Assembly: GCA_963819785.1 (NCBI GenBank)
Contig: CAWFXW010000026.1
Location: 62,001 to 126,000 of the forward strand
DNA from: Palsa-504 sp963819785
Lineage (GTDB): Bacteria > Actinomycetota > Actinomycetes > Streptosporangiales > Streptosporangiaceae
Reading direction: 5' to 3'
DNA length: 64,000 nt
The notes under the pieces were generated by a model. That model made no database searches and was not told the DNA's origin. It saw nothing but the letters and a program-made list of their open reading frames with translations. Every line of letters starts with the position of its first letter. Position 1 is the first letter of the stretch. The position numbers were made by a program, and so were the translations under genes. This document shows, piece by piece, positions 23,646 to 32,291 of the stretch.

Positions 23646-24500
23646 TTAGATCCTGGCGGTCAGCTGACGGTTACGGCGCAGTCGCAGCCCGCCGGTGAGG
23701 ACGAGCAGCGAGCCGGCTCCGATGGCGGCCAGCCACGGCAGGGGCGAGCCCGGTCCGTGCGGCGCGGTGCCGCCGAAGCCCGTGCCGACGCCGCCCGACG
23801 GCGGCTTGCCGCTGCCCGACGCGTCCTCCAGGTTCACGACCTCCAGACCGGAGGCGCTGTCCAGCACCACAAACGTGTGGACGGTGCCGGCGGCGCACGT
23901 GACGCTCGAGGTCGTGTTTGTCCCCCCTGCGGTCAGGGTCACGGTCGCGGCGCCCGGGGACACGGCCTGATAAGGACTCACGGCCGCGAACTTCAAGCTG
24001 CTCGCGAGCACCGTCGAGCCGACGGCCACCTTGACCACCTGCTGTTTCAGGGACGCCTGGATCACGCGGACCAGGGCTTGTCCTGACGGCGTGCTCAGGT
24101 CATCGTCCATGACCTGGAGCCGCAGGCCCGATTCGGGTCCCATCCCCGCCACCGTGTAGGCACGGCCTTTGGCGATGGTGACGCTGGTGGACAGGACAGG
24201 CTGGCTCGTGGCGGACGCGCCCGCGGCGCGCATCGCCACGCTGTAGTCGCCGGCCTGCACCGACTCGTACGGCGAGACGGTTCCGTACGCGACGTGGTGA
24301 AGCACGATCATCGCGTCGGAGTCGTTGAACGAGTACAGGTACACGTCGACCGCAGGCGTATTCGGGGACAGGTGAGCCAGTCTGATCCAGCCCTTACCCG
24401 TGGTAGAGGATGCGGATGCGGCCGCGGCGGGAATACCCAGCAGCAAAGCCGACGCCGCGACGAGCATTAGCAGCTTTTTCGTTGCATTCCGGAAAAACAT
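23646..24500 (-). CDS. DUF4397 secreted, membrane-anchored protein
   Basis: 284 residues. A signal peptide (KKLLMLVAASALLLGIPAAA, cleavage near ASA) precedes two DUF4397 beta-sandwich repeats (IRLAHLSPNTPAVDVYLYSF and VRVIQASLKQQVVKVAVGST). A Gly/Pro-rich stretch leads to a C-terminal helix (LPWLAAIGAGSLLVLTGG) and an RRNR tail, the layout of sortase-anchored proteins, although no clear LPXTG or LAXTG is seen before the helix. The ATG at 24500 has a strong GGGAGGGAGG site. The adjacent sortase suggests a shared cell-surface role, a pairing common in actinobacteria. Confidence 0.85.
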   Translation of the reverse strand: MFFRNATKKLLMLVAASALLLGIPAAAASASSTTGKGWIRLAHLSPNTPAVDVYLYSFNDSDAMIVLHHVAYGTVSPYESVQAGDYSVAMRAAGASATSQPVLSTSVTIAKGRAYTVAGMGPESGLRLQVMDDDLSTPSGQALVRVIQASLKQQVVKVAVGSTVLASSLKFAAVSPYQAVSPGAATVTLTAGGTNTTSSVTCAAGTVHTFVVLDSASGLEVVNLEDASGSGKPPSGGVGTGFGGTAPHGPGSPLPWLAAIGAGSLLVLTGGLRLRRNRQLTARI

Positions 24501-24529
24501 TGACCCCTCCCTCCCCCCAGCGCCAAACG

Positions 24530-25528
24530 CTAGGGGCCGTTCAGCCCCAGGGGACCTGGGGCGTCGTACTGCATGGTGACGACCTGGCCGCTTGCGATCC
24601 TGACTTGCTGGTAGTGCGAGGGTTGGTATGTAGTTTGCTGCGCCAGGAACGCGAGCACCGCCGACAAGCCACTGGCTCCCGGGGCACCGATTTCAGCGCC
24701 GCGGAGTGGGACGTCCGAACTCGCACCTGGCGACGGGTCATCAAAAATTATCAGTTGTACTTGCATTTCGTGGGCGAGTAGCGAAAGCGTTACCAACAGG
24801 CGCGGATCGACGTTACCGGCCAGCAGAGCACCGCTGGCTTGCGCGGAGGCCCGGACGTTCCTATTGCTCAGCAGCTGCCGGCCCGCCTCGACGCGGGCGT
24901 TGCGAGCCGAGGCGAGCGAGGCCTGGAAGGCGGCGGTACCGCCGGGCGCGAGATAGCGGATGTCGATCCGCTGGGCGCCGGAACCGAAACTGGCCAGGAC
25001 CAGCGGCGCATACACCGTGGCCAGGCGCGGGCCGAACTGGCTGCGCAGGGCCGGAGTGGCGACGATCACCTCGACGCCCAGCGGGTCGGGGGCCGACTGC
25101 TGCACCACCGACAGCCTGCTCGCCGAGACACCGGTCGCCTCCAGGGCCTCGCACATCAGCGGATCACAGCCGATCAGCACGCTGGGGAGCATCTGCTGGG
25201 CGATCCAGTCGGCCGCCTGGCCGCGGTTGGCCTGGGCGGTCCGCAGCGCGCTGGGGGTGCTCTGGGCAGGCTCGGCCGACTGTACCGCGGATGCGTTCCG
25301 GGCCGTTTCCCCTTGACCGGTGAAAGCCAGCGTGACCAGGACCCCGACGGCCATGGCGGCGGCCGCGCTCAGGACCAGGACGCCGCGCTGGCGCCGGGAG
25401 GCTGGCCGCCCACCGCGACCGCGATGGGTGTGTCTTTGCAGCCACAGGCGCAATGTGGTGACCACGACGGTCGCCCAGGACGGATTCCTGCTCGTTCCCG
25501 GCGTAAAGCTGTGCTGCTGTTCGCCCAT
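24530..25528 (-). CDS. Membrane-anchored hypothetical protein of the DUF4397/sortase cluster
   Basis: 332 residues from the ATG at 25528. A basic N-terminal cytoplasmic stretch (LRLWLQRHTHRGRGGRPASR) precedes one membrane helix (VLVLSAAAAMAVGVLVTLAF); the remaining ~260 residues lie outside. The outer part has a pair of Cys (GCDPLMCEALE) and a globular Rossmann-like look (LGVEVIVATPALRSQFGPRL, PLVLASFGSGAQRIDIRYLA). It precedes the DUF4397 and sortase genes by 30 bases and probably shares their transcript. A good promoter lies at 25583-25611; a TTG at 25573 close to its start point is an alternative start. I do not recognise the family. Confidence 0.7.
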   Translation of the reverse strand: MGEQQHSFTPGTSRNPSWATVVVTTLRLWLQRHTHRGRGGRPASRRQRGVLVLSAAAAMAVGVLVTLAFTGQGETARNASAVQSAEPAQSTPSALRTAQANRGQAADWIAQQMLPSVLIGCDPLMCEALEATGVSASRLSVVQQSAPDPLGVEVIVATPALRSQFGPRLATVYAPLVLASFGSGAQRIDIRYLAPGGTAAFQASLASARNARVEAGRQLLSNRNVRASAQASGALLAGNVDPRLLVTLSLLAHEMQVQLIIFDDPSPGASSDVPLRGAEIGAPGASGLSAVLAFLAQQTTYQPSHYQQVRIASGQVVTMQYDAPGPLGLNGP

Positions 25529-25582
25529 CTCCGCACCCCCACAACCCCGCTGACCCGCAGAGTTGTCTGCCAAACCTGTCCA

Positions 25583-25611
25583 ATCATACGCGTCATGGAG
25601 ATTTCATCCAA
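25583..25611 (-). promoter_or_regulatory. Promoter of the DUF4397/sortase cluster
   Basis: On the minus strand TTGGAT (25611-25606) and TATGAT (25588-25583) are spaced by exactly 17 bases, close to the housekeeping sigma consensus. The predicted start is near 25576, about 48 bases before the ATG at 25528. Confidence 0.6.
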
Positions 25612-25748
25612 TACAATCATTTATCGAATTCTATGCGGTGAAGTTCGCGATCTTGGCCTTGCATGGCCACGGTGCGCATTTCGCCCGATAAGGCGGATCA
25701 CACGATCGCGGGAGCCGTCCGGGCCAGCTCGCCGCGCTGCGTAAACGC

Positions 25749-26732
25749 TTAGCTGAGGATCTCGTCGCGGGCCGCGGCCCACTGCAGCGAGTGGCGGATG
25801 CCATCGTGCAGGTCGTACTGCGGCGCCCAGCCGAGCAGCCGCTGCGCGCGGTCGATGCGGGTAAAGGCACCGGCGATGTCACCGGGCCGACGGGGCGCCT
25901 CGCCAGCCGGGACCGGGCGGTCGACCGCGCGGTTGAATTCGGCGAGGAGTTCCCGCACCGTGGTGCCCCGGCCGGTGCCCAGGTTGATGGCCAGCGCGGG
26001 CCCCGGGAGGGCGTCGAAGCGGCCCAGGGCGGCCAGATGGGCCGCGGCCAGGTCCCAGACGTGGATGTAGTCCCGCAGGCCCGACCCGTCCCTGGTCGGG
26101 TAGTCGGTCCCGGTGATCAGGAACGGCACGCCCTGGTCATGGGCCATGATCATGGACCCGAGGGCGTGGGTCGGCTGGCGCAACTGCAGGCCGGTCCGCA
26201 TCTTGGGGTCGGCCCCGATGAGATTGAAGTACCGCAGGGACAGCACGTGAAGGGGCTGGACCGAGGCGATGTCGGCGAAGATCGCCTCGCACATGGCCTT
26301 GCTGTGCCCGTAGGGACTGCTGGGCGCGATCGGCGAGTGCTCATCGACAGTCAGGTCGTCGCTCGCGCGGTAGATGGCGGCCGTGGAACTGAAAATCAGC
26401 CGCCCGCAGCCGTTGCGCAGCAGGTGCGTGACGAAGTCGAGGCTTTTGACGACGTTCGCCCGGTAATAGCCCACTGGGTCGGCTACCGAGTCGGTTACCA
26501 CAATCAAGGCGGCGCAGTGGATAACGGCATAGAGGTCCCGATGTTCGGCAAAGATGCGATCGACGAGTGAGCCGTCCGCGATATCGCCCTCGTAGAATTC
26601 CCGGCCCGCCACGAACTCACGCCGGCCGGTCACCAGGCTGTCCATGATCACCACATCGATCCCAGCGTCCAGGCAGGCCGAGGCGATCGTGCTGCCGACG
26701 TAGCCGGCACCCCCCGCGATCAGGATCTTCAC
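25749..26732 (-). CDS. galE: UDP-glucose 4-epimerase
   Basis: 327 residues of an extended short-chain dehydrogenase: N-terminal NAD site GGAGYVGSTIA, DSLVTGRREFV, the Ser/Thr region LIFSSTAAIY and the catalytic YGHSK (Tyr and Lys of YxxxK). YFNLIGADPKMRTGLQLRQP, DYPTRDGSGLRDYIHVWDLA and LAINLGTGRGTTVRELLAEF are typical GalE segments. It interconverts UDP-glucose and UDP-galactose for glycan synthesis. The GTG start has AGGACGG upstream. A 14-bp tandem repeat in the leader (26745-26772) may be regulatory. Confidence 0.9.
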   Translation of the reverse strand: MKILIAGGAGYVGSTIASACLDAGIDVVIMDSLVTGRREFVAGREFYEGDIADGSLVDRIFAEHRDLYAVIHCAALIVVTDSVADPVGYYRANVVKSLDFVTHLLRNGCGRLIFSSTAAIYRASDDLTVDEHSPIAPSSPYGHSKAMCEAIFADIASVQPLHVLSLRYFNLIGADPKMRTGLQLRQPTHALGSMIMAHDQGVPFLITGTDYPTRDGSGLRDYIHVWDLAAAHLAALGRFDALPGPALAINLGTGRGTTVRELLAEFNRAVDRPVPAGEAPRRPGDIAGAFTRIDRAQRLLGWAPQYDLHDGIRHSLQWAAARDEILS

Positions 26733-26744
26733 CGTTCCCGTCCT

Positions 26745-26772
26745 GCGATCATGTAGTGGCGATCATGTAGTG
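26745..26772. repeat. 14-bp tandem repeat in the galE leader
   Basis: GCGATCATGTAGTG occurs twice head to tail, 13 bases upstream of the galE start. It may be a slippage product or a doubled regulator half-site. Confidence 0.6.
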
Positions 26773-26837
26773 ACGGAGGGACTCTACCAACGAACCGGCG
26801 GGCTGAATCGGGGCTTGGCCAGGACGGCGGCGCGCCG

Positions 26838-28466
26838 CTATCTCAGGTCGAGGATTTCTACCGCCTGCTCGCGCATCTCGACCTTGCGGACCTTGCCGGT
26901 CACCGTCATCGGGAACTCATCGACGACATGGACATAACGGGGGATCTTGTAATGCGCGAGCTGCCCGGAGCAAAATGCCCGCAAATCCGCCGCGGTCAAT
27001 GCCGAAGCTCCCGGCCGCAAGCGGACCCAGGCCATGAGTTCCTCGCCGTAAACGGCATCCGGGACGCCGATCACCTGAGCGTCCAGGATGTCCGGATGCG
27101 TGTAGAGAAATTCCTCGATCTCCCGCGGGTAGACGTTCTCGCCGCCGCGGATCACCATGTCCTTGATCCGCCCGGTGATGGCCAGATATCCCTCTTCGTC
27201 CATCACGGCCAGGTCGCCGGTGTGCATCCAGTGCGCGGCGTCGACCGCCTCGGCGGTCTTGTCCGGCTGCCCCCAGTAGCCGAGCATCACCGAATAGCCC
27301 CGCGTGCACAGTTCACCGGGCGTGCCCCGGGGGACCGTCGCGCCGGTCTCCGGGTCGATGACCTTCACCTCCAGATGCGGCCCGACCCGGCCCACCGTCG
27401 ATACGCGGCGGTCCAGCGAATCGTCGTCGCGGGTCTGGGTCGAGACCGGCGAGGTCTCGGTCATGCCGTAGCAGATGCCGACGTCCCGCATCGACATCCG
27501 CGACATGACCTGCTTCATCACCTCGACCGGGCACGGGGATCCCGCCATGATCCCGGTGCGCAGGCTGGACAGGTCGTAGTCGGCGAAGCCGGGCGCGGAC
27601 AACTCGGCGATGAACATCGTCGGGACCCCGTACAGCGAGGTGCAGCGCTCGGCTTGCACGGCCTCCAGGGTGGCGACCGGGTTGAAGCTCTGCGCGGGAA
27701 TGACCATGCACGCGCCGTGACTGGTCGCCGCCAGGTTGCCCATGACCATGCCGAAGCAGTGGTAGAAGGGCACCGGAATGCAGATCCGGTCGTCCTCGGT
27801 GTAGTTGCACAACTCGCCGACGAAGAAGCCGTTGTTGAGAATGTTGTGGTGAGAAAGCGTTGCGCCTTTCGGGAAACCGGTGGTACCAGAGGTGTACTGG
27901 ATGTTGATGGGGTCATCGGTGTCAAGCTGAATGCGGTTAAGCGCCGTACGGTCGAGCCGCCGCCCGCTCTCGAGCAGTGAGTGCCATTCCTGATGGCCTA
28001 TCACCACGACCTGAGCCAGGCCGGGACAGCGCGGCCGTACCTCCGCGATCATGCCCAGATAGTCCGAAGTCTTCAGCCGCTCAGCCGAGACGAGCAACCT
28101 GGTGCCCGACTGATTGAGCACGAACTCGAGTTCCCTGGTGCGGTAGGCCGGGTTGATGTTGACCAGGATCGCGCCGATCTTGGCCGTCGCGTACTGGGTG
28201 AGCGTCCATTCCGCGCAGTTCGGCGCCCAGATACCTACCCGGTCGCCCTTCTCGATCCCCATTTCCAGCAGCCCGAGCGCCAGCGCATCGACGTCAGCGG
28301 CCAGTTCCGCATAGGTCCACCGTCTCCCGGTCTTCGGGTCCGACCGGTCGACGAGCGCCTCGCGGTCGCCGAACTTGGCCACCGTAGCGTCGAAGTTGCT
28401 CCCGATCGTGTCCCCGAGCAGGGGAGTGGCTGATTCTCCCGACGAGTAACTCGGTGCTGCAGACAT
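26838..28466 (-). CDS. Fatty-acyl-CoA synthetase (AMP-binding enzyme)
   Basis: 542 residues of the ANL adenylating family: P-loop YTSGTTGFPKGATLSHHN, YGMTETSPVSTQTR (A5), HTGDLAVMDEEGYLAITGR (A7-A8 with Asp and Arg) and the C-terminal GKVRKVEM with the adenylation Lys. The sequence is closest to medium/long-chain fatty-acid CoA ligases annotated as FadD35-like. It activates fatty acids to acyl-AMP and then acyl-CoA for beta-oxidation or lipid synthesis. The ATG at 28466 has GGAGGT nine bases upstream. It is divergent from the alpha/beta hydrolase gene. Confidence 0.9.
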   Translation of the reverse strand: MSAAPSYSSGESATPLLGDTIGSNFDATVAKFGDREALVDRSDPKTGRRWTYAELAADVDALALGLLEMGIEKGDRVGIWAPNCAEWTLTQYATAKIGAILVNINPAYRTRELEFVLNQSGTRLLVSAERLKTSDYLGMIAEVRPRCPGLAQVVVIGHQEWHSLLESGRRLDRTALNRIQLDTDDPINIQYTSGTTGFPKGATLSHHNILNNGFFVGELCNYTEDDRICIPVPFYHCFGMVMGNLAATSHGACMVIPAQSFNPVATLEAVQAERCTSLYGVPTMFIAELSAPGFADYDLSSLRTGIMAGSPCPVEVMKQVMSRMSMRDVGICYGMTETSPVSTQTRDDDSLDRRVSTVGRVGPHLEVKVIDPETGATVPRGTPGELCTRGYSVMLGYWGQPDKTAEAVDAAHWMHTGDLAVMDEEGYLAITGRIKDMVIRGGENVYPREIEEFLYTHPDILDAQVIGVPDAVYGEELMAWVRLRPGASALTAADLRAFCSGQLAHYKIPRYVHVVDEFPMTVTGKVRKVEMREQAVEILDLR

Positions 28467-28642
28467 GGCCGCTTACCTCCAAGCCTGGTTTTACCTGGCA
28501 TTCCGTCTCGGTCCAGTGTGGCATGGTTTGCCGGTCAGCTTTGTGGTCGAGTTGACATACTGCCGTCATCTTCAAGGCGGATAATGAGTGATAGATATGG
28601 GCGGTCCCGGCCATAACCGCCGAGACCGGGGAGGGTAAAAAT

Positions 28643-29511
28643 ATGCAACTCCGGCTGTTTGACGTCCCCGTGGACGGGGGGAACTGCGCGTGCTCCAGTG
28701 GGGCACCGGCAGACGAGTGGCGGTCGCCGTGCACGGAATCACGGCGTCGGCCATGTCCTGGCAAGCGGTGGCCCGCCAGATGCCGTCCGGCTGGACCCTG
28801 GCCGCACCCGACTTGCGCGGGCGCGGTTTCAGCGCCCATCTGCCTGGACCTTACGGCCTGGAACGGCACGCCGCCGACGTGACCGCGGTCCTGCGGCATC
28901 TCGGCGGCCGTCCCGTCCTGGCCGGGCACTCGATGGGTGCGTACGTGGCGCTGCTGACCCGTGACGCGCATCCCAACTTGACGCGGCGCCTGGTCCTCGT
29001 GGACGGCGGGCTGCCGCTCCCGGTGCCGGACGGCGTTGACCCTGAGGTGACGATCGAGGCCACCATCGGCCCGGCGATCACCCGGCTGCGGCAGACCTTT
29101 GCCAGTACCGAGGCCTACCTTGACTTCTGGCGGGCGCACCCGGCGCTGGCCGGGAACTGGACCGCCGACTTCGAGGCGTACGCCCGGTACGACCTGACCG
29201 GCGAACCGCCGGGCCTGCGGTCGAGGGTGGCCGAGGCCGCGCTCAGCCCCGACAGCCGCGACGTGCTGCAGGAAAAGCCGTTCGCGGACGCGCTCGGGCG
29301 GCTGACGCAGCCGACGCCGCTGCTGACCGCCCCGGCCGGGTTCCTCGGCGAGCCGCCCGGCCTGCTGCCGCCCGAACTGGTAGCGGCGTGGACCGGACGC
29401 GTCCCCGCGCTGCGCCCGCAGGTCGTACCGGACGTGAACCACTACACGATCCTGTTCGACCGGCGGGGCGCCGCGGCGGTGGCCAGGGCCATCACCACCG
29501 TCGCCGTCTAG
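28643..29511 (+). CDS. Alpha/beta hydrolase with an apparent frameshift near the N-terminus
   Basis: The main frame (from GTG 28690, 273 residues) holds an alpha/beta hydrolase: oxyanion segment VAVHGITASAMSWQAVARQM, nucleophile elbow LAGHSMGAYVALL, and late DVNHYTILF with the catalytic His. A better start lies at ATG 28643 (GGAGGG upstream) in another frame, encoding MQLRLFDVPVDGG, the usual first strand of this family. One extra G in the six-G run at 28676-28681 joins the two frames smoothly as VPVDGGELRVLQWGTG. So the gene probably starts at 28643 and carries a one-base deletion or a sequencing error. Substrate unknown; Sir2 follows after nine bases. Confidence 0.8.
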
Positions 29512-29520
29512 CATGGAGTG

Positions 29521-30369
29521 GTGACCCAGCTGGCGGAGGCACGGACGACCGGGTCGTCCGGGATGCTTCTCGACGTCGTCGCCGCCGGGAACGTGCTGGT
29601 CCTCAGCGGAGCCGGGCTGTCCACCGAATCGGGCATCCCCGACTACCGCGGGCCAACCGGCCTGGCCCGGCGGGCGACGCCGATGACGTACCAGACCTTC
29701 ACCGCCAGCCAGGACGCCCGCCGCAGGTACTGGGCGCGCAGCCACCTGGGCTGGCGGCATATCGGCCAGGCGGTCCCCAACCGCGGCCACCACGCGGTGG
29801 CCGAGCTAGGCCACCGCGGGCTGCTGGCCGGGATCATCACCCAGAACGTCGACGGGCTGCACCAGGCGGCGGGCGCCGCCGGCGTAACCGAACTGCACGG
29901 CAGCCTGCACCGGGTCATGTGCTTGTCATGCGGGCAGCGAACGGCACGCACAGACCTGCACCGCCGGCTCGCGGCGGCCAACCCCGGCTGGGACGCCGGG
30001 CCGGCGGCGCTGATCAATCCCGACGGGGACGCGGTGCTCGCCGACGACGCGACCGCGTCCTTCCGGGTCGTCGACTGCCTGGCGTGCGGCGGCGTGCTCA
30101 AGCCCGACGTGGTGTTCTTCGGCGAGAACGTGCCCCGGCCGCGGGTGGAGGCCTGCTACGCCATGGTCGAGCAGGCCCGCTCGCTGGTGGTCCTGGGATC
30201 CTCGCTGACCGTGATGTCGGGCTTCCGGTACGTGCGGCACGCGGCCAAGGTGCCGGTGCCGGTGGTGATCGTCAACCAGGGTGTCACCCGGGGCGACGCG
30301 TACGCGGCGGCGACGGTGGACGCTCCCCTGGGCCAGGTACTCTCCGATCTGATCGCCGCGCTGCGATGA
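29521..30369 (+). CDS. Sir2-family NAD-dependent protein deacylase
   Basis: 282 residues. Sirtuin motifs in order: GAGLSTESGIPDYRG (NAD binding), TQNVDGLH (catalytic core), ELHGSL (catalytic His), a four-Cys zinc site (CLSC and CLACGG, 60 residues apart), DVVFFGENVP, VLGSSLTV and VIVNQG. It removes acyl groups from lysines, releasing nicotinamide and O-acyl-ADP-ribose. The start is taken as the second of two adjacent GTGs because TAGCAT (29509-29514) ends six bases before it and no ribosome site fits; the GTG at 29518 is the alternative. Its stop overlaps the next start (ATGA). Confidence 0.9.
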   Translation: MTQLAEARTTGSSGMLLDVVAAGNVLVLSGAGLSTESGIPDYRGPTGLARRATPMTYQTFTASQDARRRYWARSHLGWRHIGQAVPNRGHHAVAELGHRGLLAGIITQNVDGLHQAAGAAGVTELHGSLHRVMCLSCGQRTARTDLHRRLAAANPGWDAGPAALINPDGDAVLADDATASFRVVDCLACGGVLKPDVVFFGENVPRPRVEACYAMVEQARSLVVLGSSLTVMSGFRYVRHAAKVPVPVVIVNQGVTRGDAYAAATVDAPLGQVLSDLIAALR

Positions 30370-31274
30370 GCGACTTCGACGTGGTGACCGGGGCGTTCAG
30401 CTACTCCGGGGCGGTCATCGCCCGCGAACTGCAAGCGGCGGGGCGCCCGGTCCGGACCCTCACCGGCCATCCCGGCCGGGCGCCCGCGGGCACCGCGATC
30501 GAGGTCAGGCCGCTGGACTTCGCCGATCCGGCCGGCCTGGCCGACTCGCTGCGCGGCGCCCGCGTGCTGGTCAACACCTACTGGGTGCGCTTCGCGCACG
30601 GGCAGGCCAGCCACGAAATCGCGGTGGCCCGGTCGCGGGTGCTGTTCCAGGCGGCCGCCGAGGCCGGTGTGCGCCGGGTGGTGCACGTGTCGATCACCCA
30701 TCCCGACGCCGACTCGCCGTACCCGTACTTCCGCGGCAAGGCAGCGGTCGAGCAGGCCCTCACCGACCTCAGGTTGCCGCATACCGTGCTGCGGCCGGCC
30801 ATCTTGTTCGGCGGCAACGGCGTGCTGATCAATAACATCGCGTGGCTGCTGCGGCACCTTCCGGTCTTCGCCGTCGGCGGGACCGGCGAGTACCGCATCC
30901 GCCCGATCCACGTCGACGACCTGGCCCGGCTCTGCGTACGGGCCGCGGACGCCACCGGAACCGAGGTCATCGACGCGGTGGGGCCCGAACGGCCCGCCTT
31001 CATCGACCTGGTGCGCTTCATCAAGGACGCGGTGGGCAGCCGGAGCCTGGTGGTCCGCGCGCCCGGATCGCTGATCCCGCCGACCGCGCGACTGCTCGGC
31101 CTGGCGCTGCGCGACACACTGCTGACCGCCGAGGAGTTCGGGGCGATGGCCGACGGGCTGGCCGATACCGACGGCCCGGCGACCGGTGATATCTCGCTGA
31201 CCCAGTGGATCACCGACCACAAGGGCACCCTGGGCCGCGCCTACGCCAACGAGTTGACCCGCCACTTCCGGTGA
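30366..31274 (+). CDS. NAD(P)-binding (NmrA/epimerase-like) protein
   Basis: 302 residues of an atypical short-chain dehydrogenase: VVTGAFSYSGAVIARELQAA is a modified GxxGxxG Rossmann start, followed by VRPLDFADPAGLADSLRGAR, RRVVHVSITHPD, YFRGKAAVEQALTDLRLPHT and LRPAILFGGNGVLINNIAWL. The family (NmrA-like/NDUFA9-like) includes NAD(P) sensors and quinone- or lipid-linked reductases. The ATG overlaps the Sir2 stop, so the two are coupled, possibly linking NAD status to deacylation (inference). On the opposite strand the recombinase frame runs on through this gene without a stop. Confidence 0.85.
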   Translation: MSDFDVVTGAFSYSGAVIARELQAAGRPVRTLTGHPGRAPAGTAIEVRPLDFADPAGLADSLRGARVLVNTYWVRFAHGQASHEIAVARSRVLFQAAAEAGVRRVVHVSITHPDADSPYPYFRGKAAVEQALTDLRLPHTVLRPAILFGGNGVLINNIAWLLRHLPVFAVGGTGEYRIRPIHVDDLARLCVRAADATGTEVIDAVGPERPAFIDLVRFIKDAVGSRSLVVRAPGSLIPPTARLLGLALRDTLLTAEEFGAMADGLADTDGPATGDISLTQWITDHKGTLGRAYANELTRHFR

Positions 31275-31285
31275 CGGCAGACTCA

Positions 31286-32267
31286 GACCCAGGGCGCGGG
31301 GATGGGACGACGCGTACACCTCGCGGAGCCGGTCCACCGTGATCAGGGTGTAGATCTGGGTGGTCGCGACCGACGCGTGACCAAGCAGTTCCTGGACGAC
31401 GCGGATGTCGGCGCCGCCGTCGAGCATGTGGGTGGCGAACGAGTGGCGCAGCGTGTGCGGGGACACCTCTGGCAGGCGGGCGCGCTCGGCGGCGGCGTGC
31501 AGCACGCCCCAGGCGCCCTGCCGGGTCAGGCGCCCGCCGCGGGCGTTCAGGAACACCGCCGGGGCGACCGAGACCCGGCCTGTACCGGCGGCCAGGGCGG
31601 GCCGGGCCCGGACCAGGTAGGCCTGCAGGGCTCGCACCGCGTAACTGCCGACCGGGACGACCCGCTGCTTGCCGCCCTTCCCGGCCAGCCGGACCACCGG
31701 GTCCATGGGGGTCACGGGGTCCATGGGGGCGGCGTCCAGGTGCAGTTCGTCCACGTCCAGGCCGGTCGCTTCGGAGATCCGGGCCCCGGTCCCGTACAGG
31801 AACTCGAGCAGGGCCCGGTCCCGCAGCATCCGCGGGTCAGCGGACGGATCGTCGGGACCGGGGCCGGAGGCGGCGAGCAGGCGTTCCACCTCGGACAGGG
31901 TGATCGCCTTGGGCAGGCGCCGCGGCGGCGTCGGCGGCTGCACGTCACGGGCCGGATCGGTCTCGGCCAGGCCCTGCGCGGCCGCGAACGCATGCAGGCC
32001 CCGGACCGCGATCACCGCCCGGGCCGCCGAACTGACCGCTAGCGCCTCGTGCTCGGTGTCTCCTTCGCGCAGCCAGGCCAGGAACTCGGCAACGTCGGCC
32101 GGGGTGACGTCGGCGAGGCGGCCCTTGCCGCGTCCGGCCAGCGCCGCTGAGTACCGCCGCAGGTCCCGCTGGTAGGACTCGATCGTGTTCGCCGCCAGCC
32201 CGCGCTCAACCCCTAGGTGCTCCAGGTACGCCCGGACGGCCGCGGTCACGGTCTGGCTGGTCGCCAT
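31286..32267 (-). CDS. XerC/XerD-type tyrosine recombinase with lost stop codon
   Basis: The N-terminal SAM-like core-binding domain (VRAYLEHLGVERGLAANTIE) and the catalytic domain are complete: TGARISEATGLD (Arg I), GKGGKQRVVPVG (Lys), HTLRHSFATHML (His-x-x-Arg), LGHASVATTQIYT (His and nucleophile Tyr), then SSHPRAL, where XerD proteins normally end after about 310 residues. Here no stop follows: the frame stays open to 30156, giving a 703-codon run antisense to the downstream genes. A TGA sits one base out of frame at 31283-31285, so a one-base indel is likely. Next to the ald-pyrG neighbourhood it may be the chromosome-dimer resolvase XerD. The end given here is the end of the recognisable domain. 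Confidence 0.85.
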
Positions 32268-32291
32268 GGCTCAACGGTGCCATACGGACGG

